Below are positions 44,488 through 52,929 of a stretch of DNA of 64,000 nt, in pieces. Positions within the stretch are counted from its first letter, which is position 1, and each line of letters begins with the position of its first letter. The stretch lies in the NCBI RefSeq assembly GCF_000814765.1, contig NZ_JWIC01000006.1:642007-706006 (forward strand), given 5' to 3'. The notes beneath the pieces were generated by a model that saw only the letters and a program-made list of their open reading frames with translations, did no database searches and was not told the origin of the DNA. A program made the translations under genes and the position numbers. The stretch is from Pseudoalteromonas luteoviolacea (GTDB taxonomy: Bacteria > Pseudomonadota > Gammaproteobacteria > Enterobacterales > Alteromonadaceae).

Positions 44488-46359
44488 TTATGAACTTTTT
44501 TGCTCATCAATCCATGTATTTACACGTCTTTCTAAAATAGAAAGCGGCATTGCTCCACCGCCTAACACCGTGTCATGGAAGCCTCTAATATCGAATTTAT
44601 TTCCTAACTGGCGTTTAGCATGTTCTCTGAGCTCTAAAATTTTAATCATACCGATTTTGTATGATGTCGCTTGCCCAGGCATAATCATGTATCTACGGAT
44701 CTCTGAGCGTGCCGCAGTTTCATTTATTGGCACATTGCTCATAAAGTAAGATACAGATTTCTCTTCAGACCAGCCTTCAGCATGAATTCCCGTATCAACA
44801 ACTAGTCTTACTGCGCGCCACATTTCATTCGACAAACGACCGAAGTCACTATATGGGTCTTTGTAAAAGCCCATTTCTTTAGCGAGCAGTTCAGAATACA
44901 ATCCCCACCCTTCAGAATAGGCTGTAAAATGTGCTTTCGTTCTAAACTCTGGGATCCCCTCTAACTCTTGTGCGATAGAAAGCTGCATATGGTGGCCTGG
45001 GTTACCTTCATGATATGCAATCGACTCCATCGTATTTTTAGGCATGGATGTCATGTCAATCAAGTGGGCATAATAAACGCCTGGACGAGAACCATCTTTA
45101 GTGCCTGGCATATAGTGTTGTGCAGCACCAGGACGTTCTCTGAATGACTCGACTCGCTTAACTACCAGTTTTGACTTAGGTAAGATCCCGAAATAGTCAG
45201 GTAGCTTCTTGTTAAGCTCGTCTAAATATGCAACTGAGTCGTCAATGTAACCTTGCCTACCTTCATCATTATTTTCATAAAAGAACTGCGGATCACTTCG
45301 GAAAAATTCAAAGAACTCTTGCATAGAGCCTTCAAATCCAACTTGCTCGATGATTTTTTCCATTTCAGCTTTAATACGCGCTACTTCATCAAGGCCAATC
45401 TTATGAATTTCATCCGCCGTTAAATTAGTCGAAGTTTGATCTGCAAGTCTGTAATTATAAAAAGCTTTACCATTTGGTAAATCGCCCACACCATAGCCAT
45501 CTTGTTGCTTTAAGTTGGCCATATCTTGCTCAAACCAATCTATCAATGAGGTATAACTCGATTTGAATGCACCTCGCAACGCAGCTTTGGTTTGCGCAAG
45601 TAACGCGTCCCCTTCTGCTTGACTAATCTTTTTATCGTCAATCAATTTTTGCACTTTAGCTTTAGCATCTGCCCATAAAGGCGCATCCTTTTCGCTGTCA
45701 ATAAACGGCGCACCATCAATGATGTTTTTAGATTGAGCGATAACACCTTCATACGAGAATTTAGGTGGTCTGATGCCTTTTTCAGCTCTAGATTGCGCTT
45801 GACCTAGAAGCTCAACAATCGTTTCGGCTCCTCTCACTAGACGAGTATTGTAAGCCTGCATGTCAGCCAGAGTATCTACTTTGTGGTAGTTAATCATGAA
45901 CTGCGCAAAAAATGACTGTATGCCAAACATGTGATTAAACACATAAGTATTTTCAAAAAACTTTGCCTGCTGCTTCTGCTTCTCGTAGTCGTACAACCAC
46001 AAATCGTAAGAAATTTTTGCCTCAGCATCTAGCTTGGTGTAATCAAATTGCGATCTTAATTCAGCCACAGTGCCAGCGAGCCACGCCAGCTTGCGTCTCT
46101 CAGCCTGCTCTGACACTTCATCGATTTGGTCATATTTATCTTTTCGCCCATAAATCGTCATCGTGATTGGGCTCATTTGCAATTCTTGCTCGTATTTTTC
46201 AGCAAACCAAGCGTTCAGCCTTTGGGTTTCTTTTTCTACTGCACTTTGGCTTTCGGTTTGTACTGTTGTGGTTGCTGAGTTAACCTGCGTGCCCGCTTTA
46301 TTTGCTTGACACCCAGCTAAAACGGCCACGACAGACATTGCAATAATGGATTTGTACAC
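44488..46359 (-). CDS. DUF885 family exported lipoprotein (putative metallopeptidase)
   Basis: A 623-residue lipoprotein (AVLAGC lipobox, Cys17). DUF885 proteins are common in Alteromonadales and thought to be zinc peptidases related to M2/M32. The probable zinc site is YHEGNPGHH with His450, Glu451 and His456. RERPGAAQHYMPGTKDGSRPG and YSEGWGLYSE are family hallmarks. Activity is inferred, not proven in most cases. It is monocistronic. Confidence 0.88.
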   Translation of the reverse strand: MYKSIIAMSVVAVLAGCQANKAGTQVNSATTTVQTESQSAVEKETQRLNAWFAEKYEQELQMSPITMTIYGRKDKYDQIDEVSEQAERRKLAWLAGTVAELRSQFDYTKLDAEAKISYDLWLYDYEKQKQQAKFFENTYVFNHMFGIQSFFAQFMINYHKVDTLADMQAYNTRLVRGAETIVELLGQAQSRAEKGIRPPKFSYEGVIAQSKNIIDGAPFIDSEKDAPLWADAKAKVQKLIDDKKISQAEGDALLAQTKAALRGAFKSSYTSLIDWFEQDMANLKQQDGYGVGDLPNGKAFYNYRLADQTSTNLTADEIHKIGLDEVARIKAEMEKIIEQVGFEGSMQEFFEFFRSDPQFFYENNDEGRQGYIDDSVAYLDELNKKLPDYFGILPKSKLVVKRVESFRERPGAAQHYMPGTKDGSRPGVYYAHLIDMTSMPKNTMESIAYHEGNPGHHMQLSIAQELEGIPEFRTKAHFTAYSEGWGLYSELLAKEMGFYKDPYSDFGRLSNEMWRAVRLVVDTGIHAEGWSEEKSVSYFMSNVPINETAARSEIRRYMIMPGQATSYKIGMIKILELREHAKRQLGNKFDIRGFHDTVLGGGAMPLSILERRVNTWIDEQKSS

Positions 46360-46540
46360 TGTAGCTCTCTCCTGTGACTTTTTTAGCTACATTAAATAAA
46401 AACTGCATTCAATCCAACACATTACATACGTTTAAATGTAACTAAAAATGAATATGGTTACAAAGTTCCCCTCCTATCGTTATTGTAAAATATTCAGTTA
46501 AATTAACCGTACTTTTCTGCATGGAAGCTGATCGTCAGTA

Positions 46541-47167
46541 CTATCGCTGTTTCATTAACGCCACGGCGAGACCAGAACCAATAAAAGTTGCGCCAGCAGA
46601 GATATTTAAACCCTGTAACACTTTTGGTCTATTCATTAAGCAGTTTTTCAATTGAGAAGAAAATACCCCCATTAATGTAAAGCCGATGGTGGTCAGTAAA
46701 GCGAACCAAAACCCGTAAACCAACATCTGCATTGATACACTACCCAAATTTGGGTTGATAAACTGCGGTATGAATGCCAATACGAATATGCCAGGTTTAG
46801 GATTCAGAGCAGCTGAAAGAAAGCCTGTGGTAAATATTGATTTCAAAGATTTTGCTGCGATGGGTTCAATCGTAATTAAATTGCGATTGCGTAGCACTTT
46901 TATCCCTAACCAAATTAAATAACTTGCACCAATTATTTTCACAATAAAAAAAGCAACCATTGATGTTTGAATTAAAATGGTGAGTCCTGCGGTTGCCGCG
47001 ATAACATGGAACAATATTCCGACTCCGGAAGCACTTGCTGAAACACACGCTGCCAAACGGCCTTGGCTCTCGCCTCGAGCTATCGCTAAAATATTATCTG
47101 GACCGGGTGAAATCACGAGTAAAAGGCATGCAGCGGTATAAGCAACAAACACATCGATTGGAAACAT
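46541..47167 (-). CDS. LysE family translocator
   Basis: A 208-residue protein with six membrane helices. The N-terminal ISPGPDNILAIARGESQGR is the LysE/RhtB hallmark (about residues 20-38), and NPKPGIFVLAFIPQF the second conserved stretch. The family exports amino acids such as lysine, threonine or homoserine lactone. It stands alone; the substrate is unknown. Confidence 0.9.
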   Translation of the reverse strand: MFPIDVFVAYTAACLLLVISPGPDNILAIARGESQGRLAACVSASASGVGILFHVIAATAGLTILIQTSMVAFFIVKIIGASYLIWLGIKVLRNRNLITIEPIAAKSLKSIFTTGFLSAALNPKPGIFVLAFIPQFINPNLGSVSMQMLVYGFWFALLTTIGFTLMGVFSSQLKNCLMNRPKVLQGLNISAGATFIGSGLAVALMKQR

Positions 47168-47266
47168 AGTCCTTTCCTTATTTTACATAAATAAAATAAG
47201 AAGACTTATACAGCAAAAAGTTCAAATAAAAGTAAAAGCTAATTGGTTAATTATTGAAAGCATCAA

Positions 47267-47647
47267 TTACAAATGCAGTAAAATGGCTTGTCGATCGCTT
47301 TTTTTCATTTTGTTTACAACCAGCAGATACGAATTATCAATCATACGTTCAATTTCACCTTTAGGAATTGAGCCATCCAAAATTACAGTATTCCAATGCT
47401 GTTTATTCATATGATATCCAGGAATAACTGAATCGAAGATATCTCTTAGCGCCTGAGCTTCATGAGGATCACATTTAAGATTTAGCCACCAATACCCTGT
47501 GTGCGATTGCCGCATTTTTTCTGGTGCAAGCGTTGCAAACATTTTATCTTTCACTTTGTATACATCTACACCTTCTCCAAATGGCTGGCTTACGCTGCTC
47601 AATGGTTTAGATAACAAATACTCATGAACGGCATCTTTTTTTTGCAT
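47267..47647 (-). CDS. MmcQ/YjbR family protein
   Basis: A 126-residue protein of the CyaY-like YjbR fold. FGEGVDVYKVKDKMFATL, WWLNLKCDPHEAQALR and PGYHMNKQHWNTVIL are typical of the family, which may bind DNA or act as an unspecified small regulator. It starts three bases after the stop of the lipoprotein gene upstream and shares its transcript. Confidence 0.85.
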   Translation of the reverse strand: MQKKDAVHEYLLSKPLSSVSQPFGEGVDVYKVKDKMFATLAPEKMRQSHTGYWWLNLKCDPHEAQALRDIFDSVIPGYHMNKQHWNTVILDGSIPKGEIERMIDNSYLLVVNKMKKSDRQAILLHL

Positions 47648-47650
47648 CAG

Positions 47651-48079
47651 TCATTCCTTCCCAACAAAACTAATTTGAGCGACATTAAGGCGTGCTATTA
47701 ACACCGAATCTTGATTAAACAGCCTGCTATATTCTTTGGCTAAACGGTTTGCAGACTCAATATCAGCTTTGGAAACGTTATAGATTGTCACGACTTTTGC
47801 AGGTTCTTTTTCTCCTTTGTAATAACCCACCGCATCGACCACACTGAACCCAGTAAAAGCATTGGCCAATTGGTTCGACTCAAATTTTTGCCACTGCTGA
47901 GGTGTAATCAATCCCCCTGTAGGGATCGATAATCCGAAATACATTTTAATTCCATCACTTTTCGATGCAACACTCGACGAGGATGCAACCATACTGTTGT
48001 TTGTCTCTGACACACTTGTGCTGGCGCATCCTAAGAGTGTTAAAGCTACTAAACATATTGCCGTATTGAGAAATCGCAT
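47651..48079 (-). CDS. hypothetical lipoprotein
   Basis: A 142-residue lipoprotein. The start is the ATG at 48079, because GAAGGA precedes it and the lipobox (TLLGC, Cys18) then falls correctly. The mature protein has a GGLITPQQWQKFESNQL stretch similar to DUF3574-type periplasmic proteins, though this is tentative. It heads a two-gene unit with yjbR. Confidence 0.7.
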   Translation of the reverse strand: MRFLNTAICLVALTLLGCASTSVSETNNSMVASSSSVASKSDGIKMYFGLSIPTGGLITPQQWQKFESNQLANAFTGFSVVDAVGYYKGEKEPAKVVTIYNVSKADIESANRLAKEYSRLFNQDSVLIARLNVAQISFVGKE

Positions 48080-48209
48080 CGGTTGGTCCTTCGTTCGTTT
48101 TGCAAATAACAGTGTGGTTAAGAATAAACCATACAAGATGTATTCGAAGCACTCAAGGCTATAAAGGGATCAAAGCAGCATTGTCATACTGCTTATCAAA
48201 AGAATAGGA

Positions 48210-48713
48210 TTAAGCGTGAAGCTTTAAGTACTTCTTAACCTTTTTCATTGCCATTTTTTGTTTTAAAGGTGAGAGATAATCAATGAATAAATTACCGTGG
48301 AGATGATCAATTTCGTGTTGCATCACAATTGCCAAAAATTCATCATTTTCTATTTCAATTGGGTTGCCCTGCCTGTCTTGCGCTATGACTTTGACTGAGG
48401 TGAAACGTTCAACTTCAGCAAAATAATCAGGCACAGATAGACAGCCTTCTTGTCCCTTTTCTTTGTTTTTACCTTCAGACACTTCAGGGTTAATCAAAAT
48501 AATGGGTTCATTTCTTTCGTCTGAAATATCAATCACAACAACCGCCTCGTCTCTGCCAACTTGTGTTGCGGCAAGCCCAATGCCATTGCTCGTTGCGTAC
48601 ATCGTTTCTAGCATATCATCTACAAGTGACTGTACTGCATCAAAGTCTGTGACTTTCTTGGCTATCGTTTTTAAACGAGGATCAGGGGCTGTTAAAATCT
48701 CAAGAACTGCCAT
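48210..48713 (-). CDS. def: peptide deformylase
   Basis: A 167-residue metalloenzyme removing the formyl group from nascent proteins. All three signatures are present: GIGLAATQVG, EGCLSVPDY (cysteine metal ligand) and QHEIDHLHG (both histidine ligands and the catalytic glutamate). It is not followed by fmt here, so it is probably a second def copy rather than the def-fmt locus. No trace of fmt is visible. Confidence 0.95.
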   Translation of the reverse strand: MAVLEILTAPDPRLKTIAKKVTDFDAVQSLVDDMLETMYATSNGIGLAATQVGRDEAVVVIDISDERNEPIILINPEVSEGKNKEKGQEGCLSVPDYFAEVERFTSVKVIAQDRQGNPIEIENDEFLAIVMQHEIDHLHGNLFIDYLSPLKQKMAMKKVKKYLKLHA

Positions 48714-48926
48714 GGTTTACTTCCGTTCCATAATTCATTTTGAAAATTGAAATGACGTAATGTCATAATGCTTAAAGCGGGTTTATTAGCACAACGTTTT
48801 ATGTGCTATTTTGCTGGTGGATCAAGCCAGCGTAGGCAAATTTATCGTACTCAAAATATAATTGCAATTTAAGCGTCTTTGCCTTCATATCAAGCGGGTC
48901 TGGGCAATGTATTGCTTATTGTACGA

Positions 48927-49943
48927 CTAAACGAGCATGGCTGAATAGGCAAATAAGGATGGAGTCCCTCCAGTATGCCAAAATAACACCTGTTTATCCC
49001 TTGGTAAATTGCCGCTTTTAATCTTATCGACCATGGCGGCAAAAGCCCTCCCCGTATAAACTGGGTCTAATAAAATGCCCTCAGTTGTCGCAAGTAGCTG
49101 AATAGCTTCTCGCTCTTGCGCTGACAACACACCATAGCCCTCGCCTAAATAATGATTATCTAAAACCACCTCTTGCGCTGTATATGCCAAGTCTAAATTT
49201 AAAAATGAGGCAGTTGCATTAGCCAGCTCTAAGACTTCTTGTTTAAATGTTTTACCCGCTAACTCAGCTTTGTCAATCTGGATTCCTGTCAGAGAATGGT
49301 TTTGATTTAAAATAGATTTTGCAATCATCAAACCAGCATGAGTTCCCCCTGAACTGGAAGCAAAAAACACCTGACTTAAATTCTCCATATCAATTTGTTT
49401 ACTAAGCTCCAAGCCAGCTTCTATGAAGCCACATGCCCCCAAGTCATTCGATCCCCCATAGGGGATAACATACGGCGTATGGCCAGCTAGCTTTAACCCC
49501 TCAACGACATTTGGAATATCTTCGCCTTTTCGATTTTCTTTAGTAAAATGAATGTGTGCACCGAACAAAGAGTCTAAAAGCAAATTCCCTCTAGCTTCGT
49601 TGGGCTTATCTCCGCCTAATAGCAAGTGGCAATGTAGGCCGAGTTTGGCCGCGGCCCCCGCGGTTTGCCGACAGTGATTAGACTGCTGCGCACCAGCCGT
49701 AACGACGCAATCACATCCTTTAGCGACAGCATCACCTAAAATGTATTCAAGTTTGCGAGTTTTATTACCGCCAAGGGCAAGCCCAGTTAAATCATCACGC
49801 TTCATTAGTATGTCGGGGCCACCTAAAATACGAGTAAGATTTTCTAATTTAATCACTGGTGTTGGCAGATAGCCAAGTTTGGCTTTTGGTAATTGCTGCA
49901 AGATTGAGTATTGTTGCATGATGAAGTCAGCTTTACAGATCAT
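48927..49943 (-). CDS. D-cysteine desulfhydrase/ACC deaminase family PLP enzyme
   Basis: A 338-residue PLP enzyme. LGYLPTPVIKLENL at the start, the PLP lysine in ALGGNKTRKLEYIL, and GAQQSNHCRQTAGAAAKLG are the family hallmarks. SSGGTHAGL binds the phosphate. The D-cysteine desulfhydrase (DcyD) branch is more likely than ACC deaminase, judging by general resemblance only. The ATG at 49943 or the one eight codons later (49919) may be the start; neither has a strong ribosome site. Confidence 0.88.
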   Translation of the reverse strand: MICKADFIMQQYSILQQLPKAKLGYLPTPVIKLENLTRILGGPDILMKRDDLTGLALGGNKTRKLEYILGDAVAKGCDCVVTAGAQQSNHCRQTAGAAAKLGLHCHLLLGGDKPNEARGNLLLDSLFGAHIHFTKENRKGEDIPNVVEGLKLAGHTPYVIPYGGSNDLGACGFIEAGLELSKQIDMENLSQVFFASSSGGTHAGLMIAKSILNQNHSLTGIQIDKAELAGKTFKQEVLELANATASFLNLDLAYTAQEVVLDNHYLGEGYGVLSAQEREAIQLLATTEGILLDPVYTGRAFAAMVDKIKSGNLPRDKQVLFWHTGGTPSLFAYSAMLV

Positions 49944-50216
49944 TAAGACACTCTTTTTAACACGGTGTATAATTAGTATGCAACATTTTCAAATAGGTGT
50001 TTATTCTACAGCCATAACTATTATTTATATTAATGATGCAACTTAACTAAATAGTGACTTATATAAACAATGTATAATGGATTACCCTAAAAAGAGCCTA
50101 AAACGCGTTTTGGTGAATAGTAGATATTTGTACATATAATAAATTTATAACTAAAGACCCTAGCTCAACTGTCGATACGTAAACCAATGACAAGTCTTCT
50201 GTATAAGGATTATGTA

Positions 50217-50933
50217 ATGAAGATAACGAACCAGACCAACTTTCAACCACCATCCCCCAGTAACGCACCAAACAAGAATCCTTCATCTATGGATGCTAAA
50301 CCCATTACTGATGAAGTCAGTACACTAGCAGCGGCACACATTCAAAATACATCACATGACGACCAACATATAATCAATGACCCAAATGTTGGTGAAATGA
50401 CGCTTGAATCCCATACCTATGACCCTGAACGACTCAACAAAGTCTCCCAGACGTTGTATTTTGGTGGTGTAGCAGACCTATTTAGAGGTATGCAAACACA
50501 CTACCAATCATTTATGAGCGAGTTAAAAAACACAGATCCAAAACTCGCCGAGTCTACAAGTTGGGGGTTTTCGATTGATGAAAAAGGGGAATTTGTCGTC
50601 AATGGCACCATCAGTGACGAAAATAAAAACTATTTAGAAGAAAAGCTAAATGCAAATGAAGATCTACTTAAATTGGCAAAGCAAGTTCCTGCCCTGTTCA
50701 TGCAAGGTTTAGCGTACGACAGAGGCGCTGATGGCAAAGGTCAAGCTTGGGGTAGATTTGATATCAATGCAGAAAACTTTAAGGACATCATCGATTTTAA
50801 AGAAGTGTTTGATGAATCTTACAGTTCAATGGGAGACATTAGCTTTTTCAAAGGCAACTTTGATGTTTTAAAATACGCGCAAAATGTGGGTGATCAGCTG
50901 CATAATAAAGCTGAAGCCAAATTTGGTTATTAA
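50217..50933 (+). CDS. hypothetical protein with an N-terminal proline-rich disordered region
   Basis: A 238-residue soluble protein from the ATG at 50217, preceded by AAGGA. The first 50 residues are polar, rich in proline and asparagine. The rest is predicted mostly helical with an acidic pattern (LEEKLNANEDLLKLAKQVPALFMQGL, FDINAENFKDIIDFKEVFDESY). Such layouts occur in secreted proteins and flagellar or surface-associated regulators, but I do not recognise the family. It stands alone. Confidence 0.65.
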   Translation: MKITNQTNFQPPSPSNAPNKNPSSMDAKPITDEVSTLAAAHIQNTSHDDQHIINDPNVGEMTLESHTYDPERLNKVSQTLYFGGVADLFRGMQTHYQSFMSELKNTDPKLAESTSWGFSIDEKGEFVVNGTISDENKNYLEEKLNANEDLLKLAKQVPALFMQGLAYDRGADGKGQAWGRFDINAENFKDIIDFKEVFDESYSSMGDISFFKGNFDVLKYAQNVGDQLHNKAEAKFGY

Positions 50934-50967
50934 CTTGATATAAAACCGTTAGACCTCGCTAATAAAA

Positions 50968-50990
50968 AAGAAGCCTCATTTTGAGGCTTC
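50968..50990. terminator. terminator after the 238-residue gene
   Basis: GAAGCCTCA and TGAGGCTTC pair across a three-base loop, preceded by a run of A; T-richness on the right is modest. Confidence 0.6.
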
Positions 50991-51422
50991 TTGAATTGTT
51001 TTATTTAATGTCAAAGTAAAAAAGTTTGAAGTTCTTGATGTATTATTTTTCAAGAGTCGATTCGGCTACTGGGCTGACTAGTAGATCAGTATGAATGAAA
51101 ATCACGTTTTTGATTTTCACTCTATCCACAAAATAATGGAAGATTCACTATGAACACACCCGATTTCATATAAAAAAAGATTTTTCAAAGGATACTATGA
51201 GGGTAAATTCAAATTATAAGGGCTAATTTTAATAAAGGCTTTAGATTTAAATACACAAGTTGCCTTGTTTATGTCATTGATTCCCGTCTAATAACCGATG
51301 AGATTCTCATTCATATAAATTAATGTATCAAACACCCTGATTTCACATTTACATTTAAAAAAGCAGCTAAACAATTGCACAGCAGTTACGTCCTTAAAAT
51401 AACTTAAACAAGGAGTAAACTT
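50991..51422. other. non-coding gap upstream of the esterase
   Basis: No gene or clear signal recognised in these 430 bases. Confidence 0.4.
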
Positions 51423-52311
51423 ATGAAGCAGTTCGCTTTCCTATTGATGTGTATCTGTAGTTTTTTAACCAATGCCTCTTATCTTGACTATAAATATGAA
51501 CATCTACCCACTGAACATACTATTTCGTCTTCAATACTCGGTGAAGAGCGTACTGTGTGGGGTAATTTTACCTGAAGGCTACGATGCGCCAGAAAATAGC
51601 GACAAGCAATACCCTGTTATTTACACCACTGACGGCGAGAACTTGCAATATTTAACGGGTCACAATATGTGGTTTTTACAACGCTCAAACATGCTACCAG
51701 AGGCAATTTTGGTCGCTATCAATACTCGTCATCACAGAGCGCGCGATTTAACCCCAACAGAGCCTAAAAATAGTCCAATCCCCGTCGCAACCGGACAAAG
51801 CCACCAACTAAAAGCGTTTATCAAAACTGAAGTGATCCCGTTTATTGATAGCACTTACCGCACTGATGACTTTAGAGTGCTGTCTGGTCATTCACTTGGC
51901 GGGTTATTCACAATCACTAGCCTATTATCAGAGCATATGCAGCCTTTATTTAAAGGCTATGTCGCCATTGACCCTTCACTGTGGTGGGACGATGGCATTG
52001 TTGCAAAGTGGGTTGAAGCAGCAGAAGACACATTTGATGAAAAAGCCTTCTCTGTGTATATCATTGCTGCACATGAAGAAAATATTCCTCCTGAGCATCA
52101 AGCGCTTTACTTGCAGCACATCACCGCAATCGATGACGCCGCAAAAAGTCTCATTGACACAGGTGCGACCACAATTCGATACGACATTACCCATGACGAA
52201 AACCATCGTTCGGTATTGCATGTCGGTGTATTTAGAGGATTAAGAGAAGTTTTTAAATGCTATCCAAACGTTTGCCCTAAAGCAGACGAAGATGAGTCAG
52301 AACAGGACTAA
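51423..52311 (+). pseudogene. exported alpha/beta-hydrolase (COG2819-type esterase) with one frameshift
   Basis: The gene starts at the ATG at 51423 with a clear signal peptide (MKQFAFLLMCICSFLTNAS) but the frame ends after TVWGNFT. In the next frame VILPEGYDAP continues the same protein to 52311, with the nucleophile in SGHSLGGLF. Removing one G from the run of four at 51559-51562 restores TVWVILPEGYD and an open frame of about 295 residues. So a single G insertion, real or a sequencing error, splits an otherwise intact exported esterase of the family that includes siderophore esterases. It is ended by a hairpin at 52350-52375. Confidence 0.8.
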
Positions 52312-52349
52312 GCAAGACCTGATAAAACACATTATAACTGCCATATAAT

Positions 52350-52375
52350 GAGGTGCCCCTTTGCACCTCTTTTTC
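52350..52375 (+). terminator. terminator after the esterase gene
   Basis: GAGGTGC, a six-base loop and GCACCTC followed by six T. Confidence 0.75.
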
Positions 52376-52383
52376 AAAGCAGA

Positions 52384-52785
52384 CTAACCAATAAACCCAT
52401 CGTGCTGCTGACCTTCATCACCAATTTCCTCCCAAGAAGCTTTTGAGCTCACCCACATGTGGTGAACCACCTTGGCACCCGCTAAATCATCATTGGCGAT
52501 TAACCCAACTGGCACGTACATACGCTGCTCATCGTTTTTGCCAGGCAGGTTTGACCCACACTGTGTACAAAAACTACAAACCCAGTCGTGGTTGGGTTTG
52601 TGCCAAGAATTGATTTTGTCGGTGCCTATCAGCCAAGTAAAGTGTTGGTTATTCACCACAGCAACCGACACACCATTTCCGCCACTTGCTTTTCGGCAAA
52701 TTGAGCAATGGCAAACATAGATATCCGTTATTGGTAAACTGATTTCAAACTGCACTGCGTTACAATTGCAACTACCTTTGACCAT
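52384..52785 (-). CDS. GFA family (CENP-V/glutathione-dependent formaldehyde-activating) protein
   Basis: A 133-residue zinc protein from the ATG at 52785. The zinc ligands are visible: CNCNAVQFE, CHCSICRKASGG and CSFCTQCGSNL. The family is named after one formaldehyde-activating enzyme, but most members have no known reaction. Monocistronic. Confidence 0.88.
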   Translation of the reverse strand: MVKGSCNCNAVQFEISLPITDIYVCHCSICRKASGGNGVSVAVVNNQHFTWLIGTDKINSWHKPNHDWVCSFCTQCGSNLPGKNDEQRMYVPVGLIANDDLAGAKVVHHMWVSSKASWEEIGDEGQQHDGFIG

Positions 52786-52929
52786 ATTCAACCTAATTAC
52801 ATCACACACTATCTGTTTCTATTGTATGAACATTTTTGAAATTTAAACAGCCTCTATCCCGCTTAATCTTAGCGAACCTGACATTCCTTTTCTAAACTTA
52901 GAGCATTCAACCTGCATAGGCACAGTACT

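Noticed and set aside
48210..48713. Main def-fmt locus
   Set aside because: No fmt, rsmB or dprA gene is next to it, so it appears to be an extra peptide deformylase copy.
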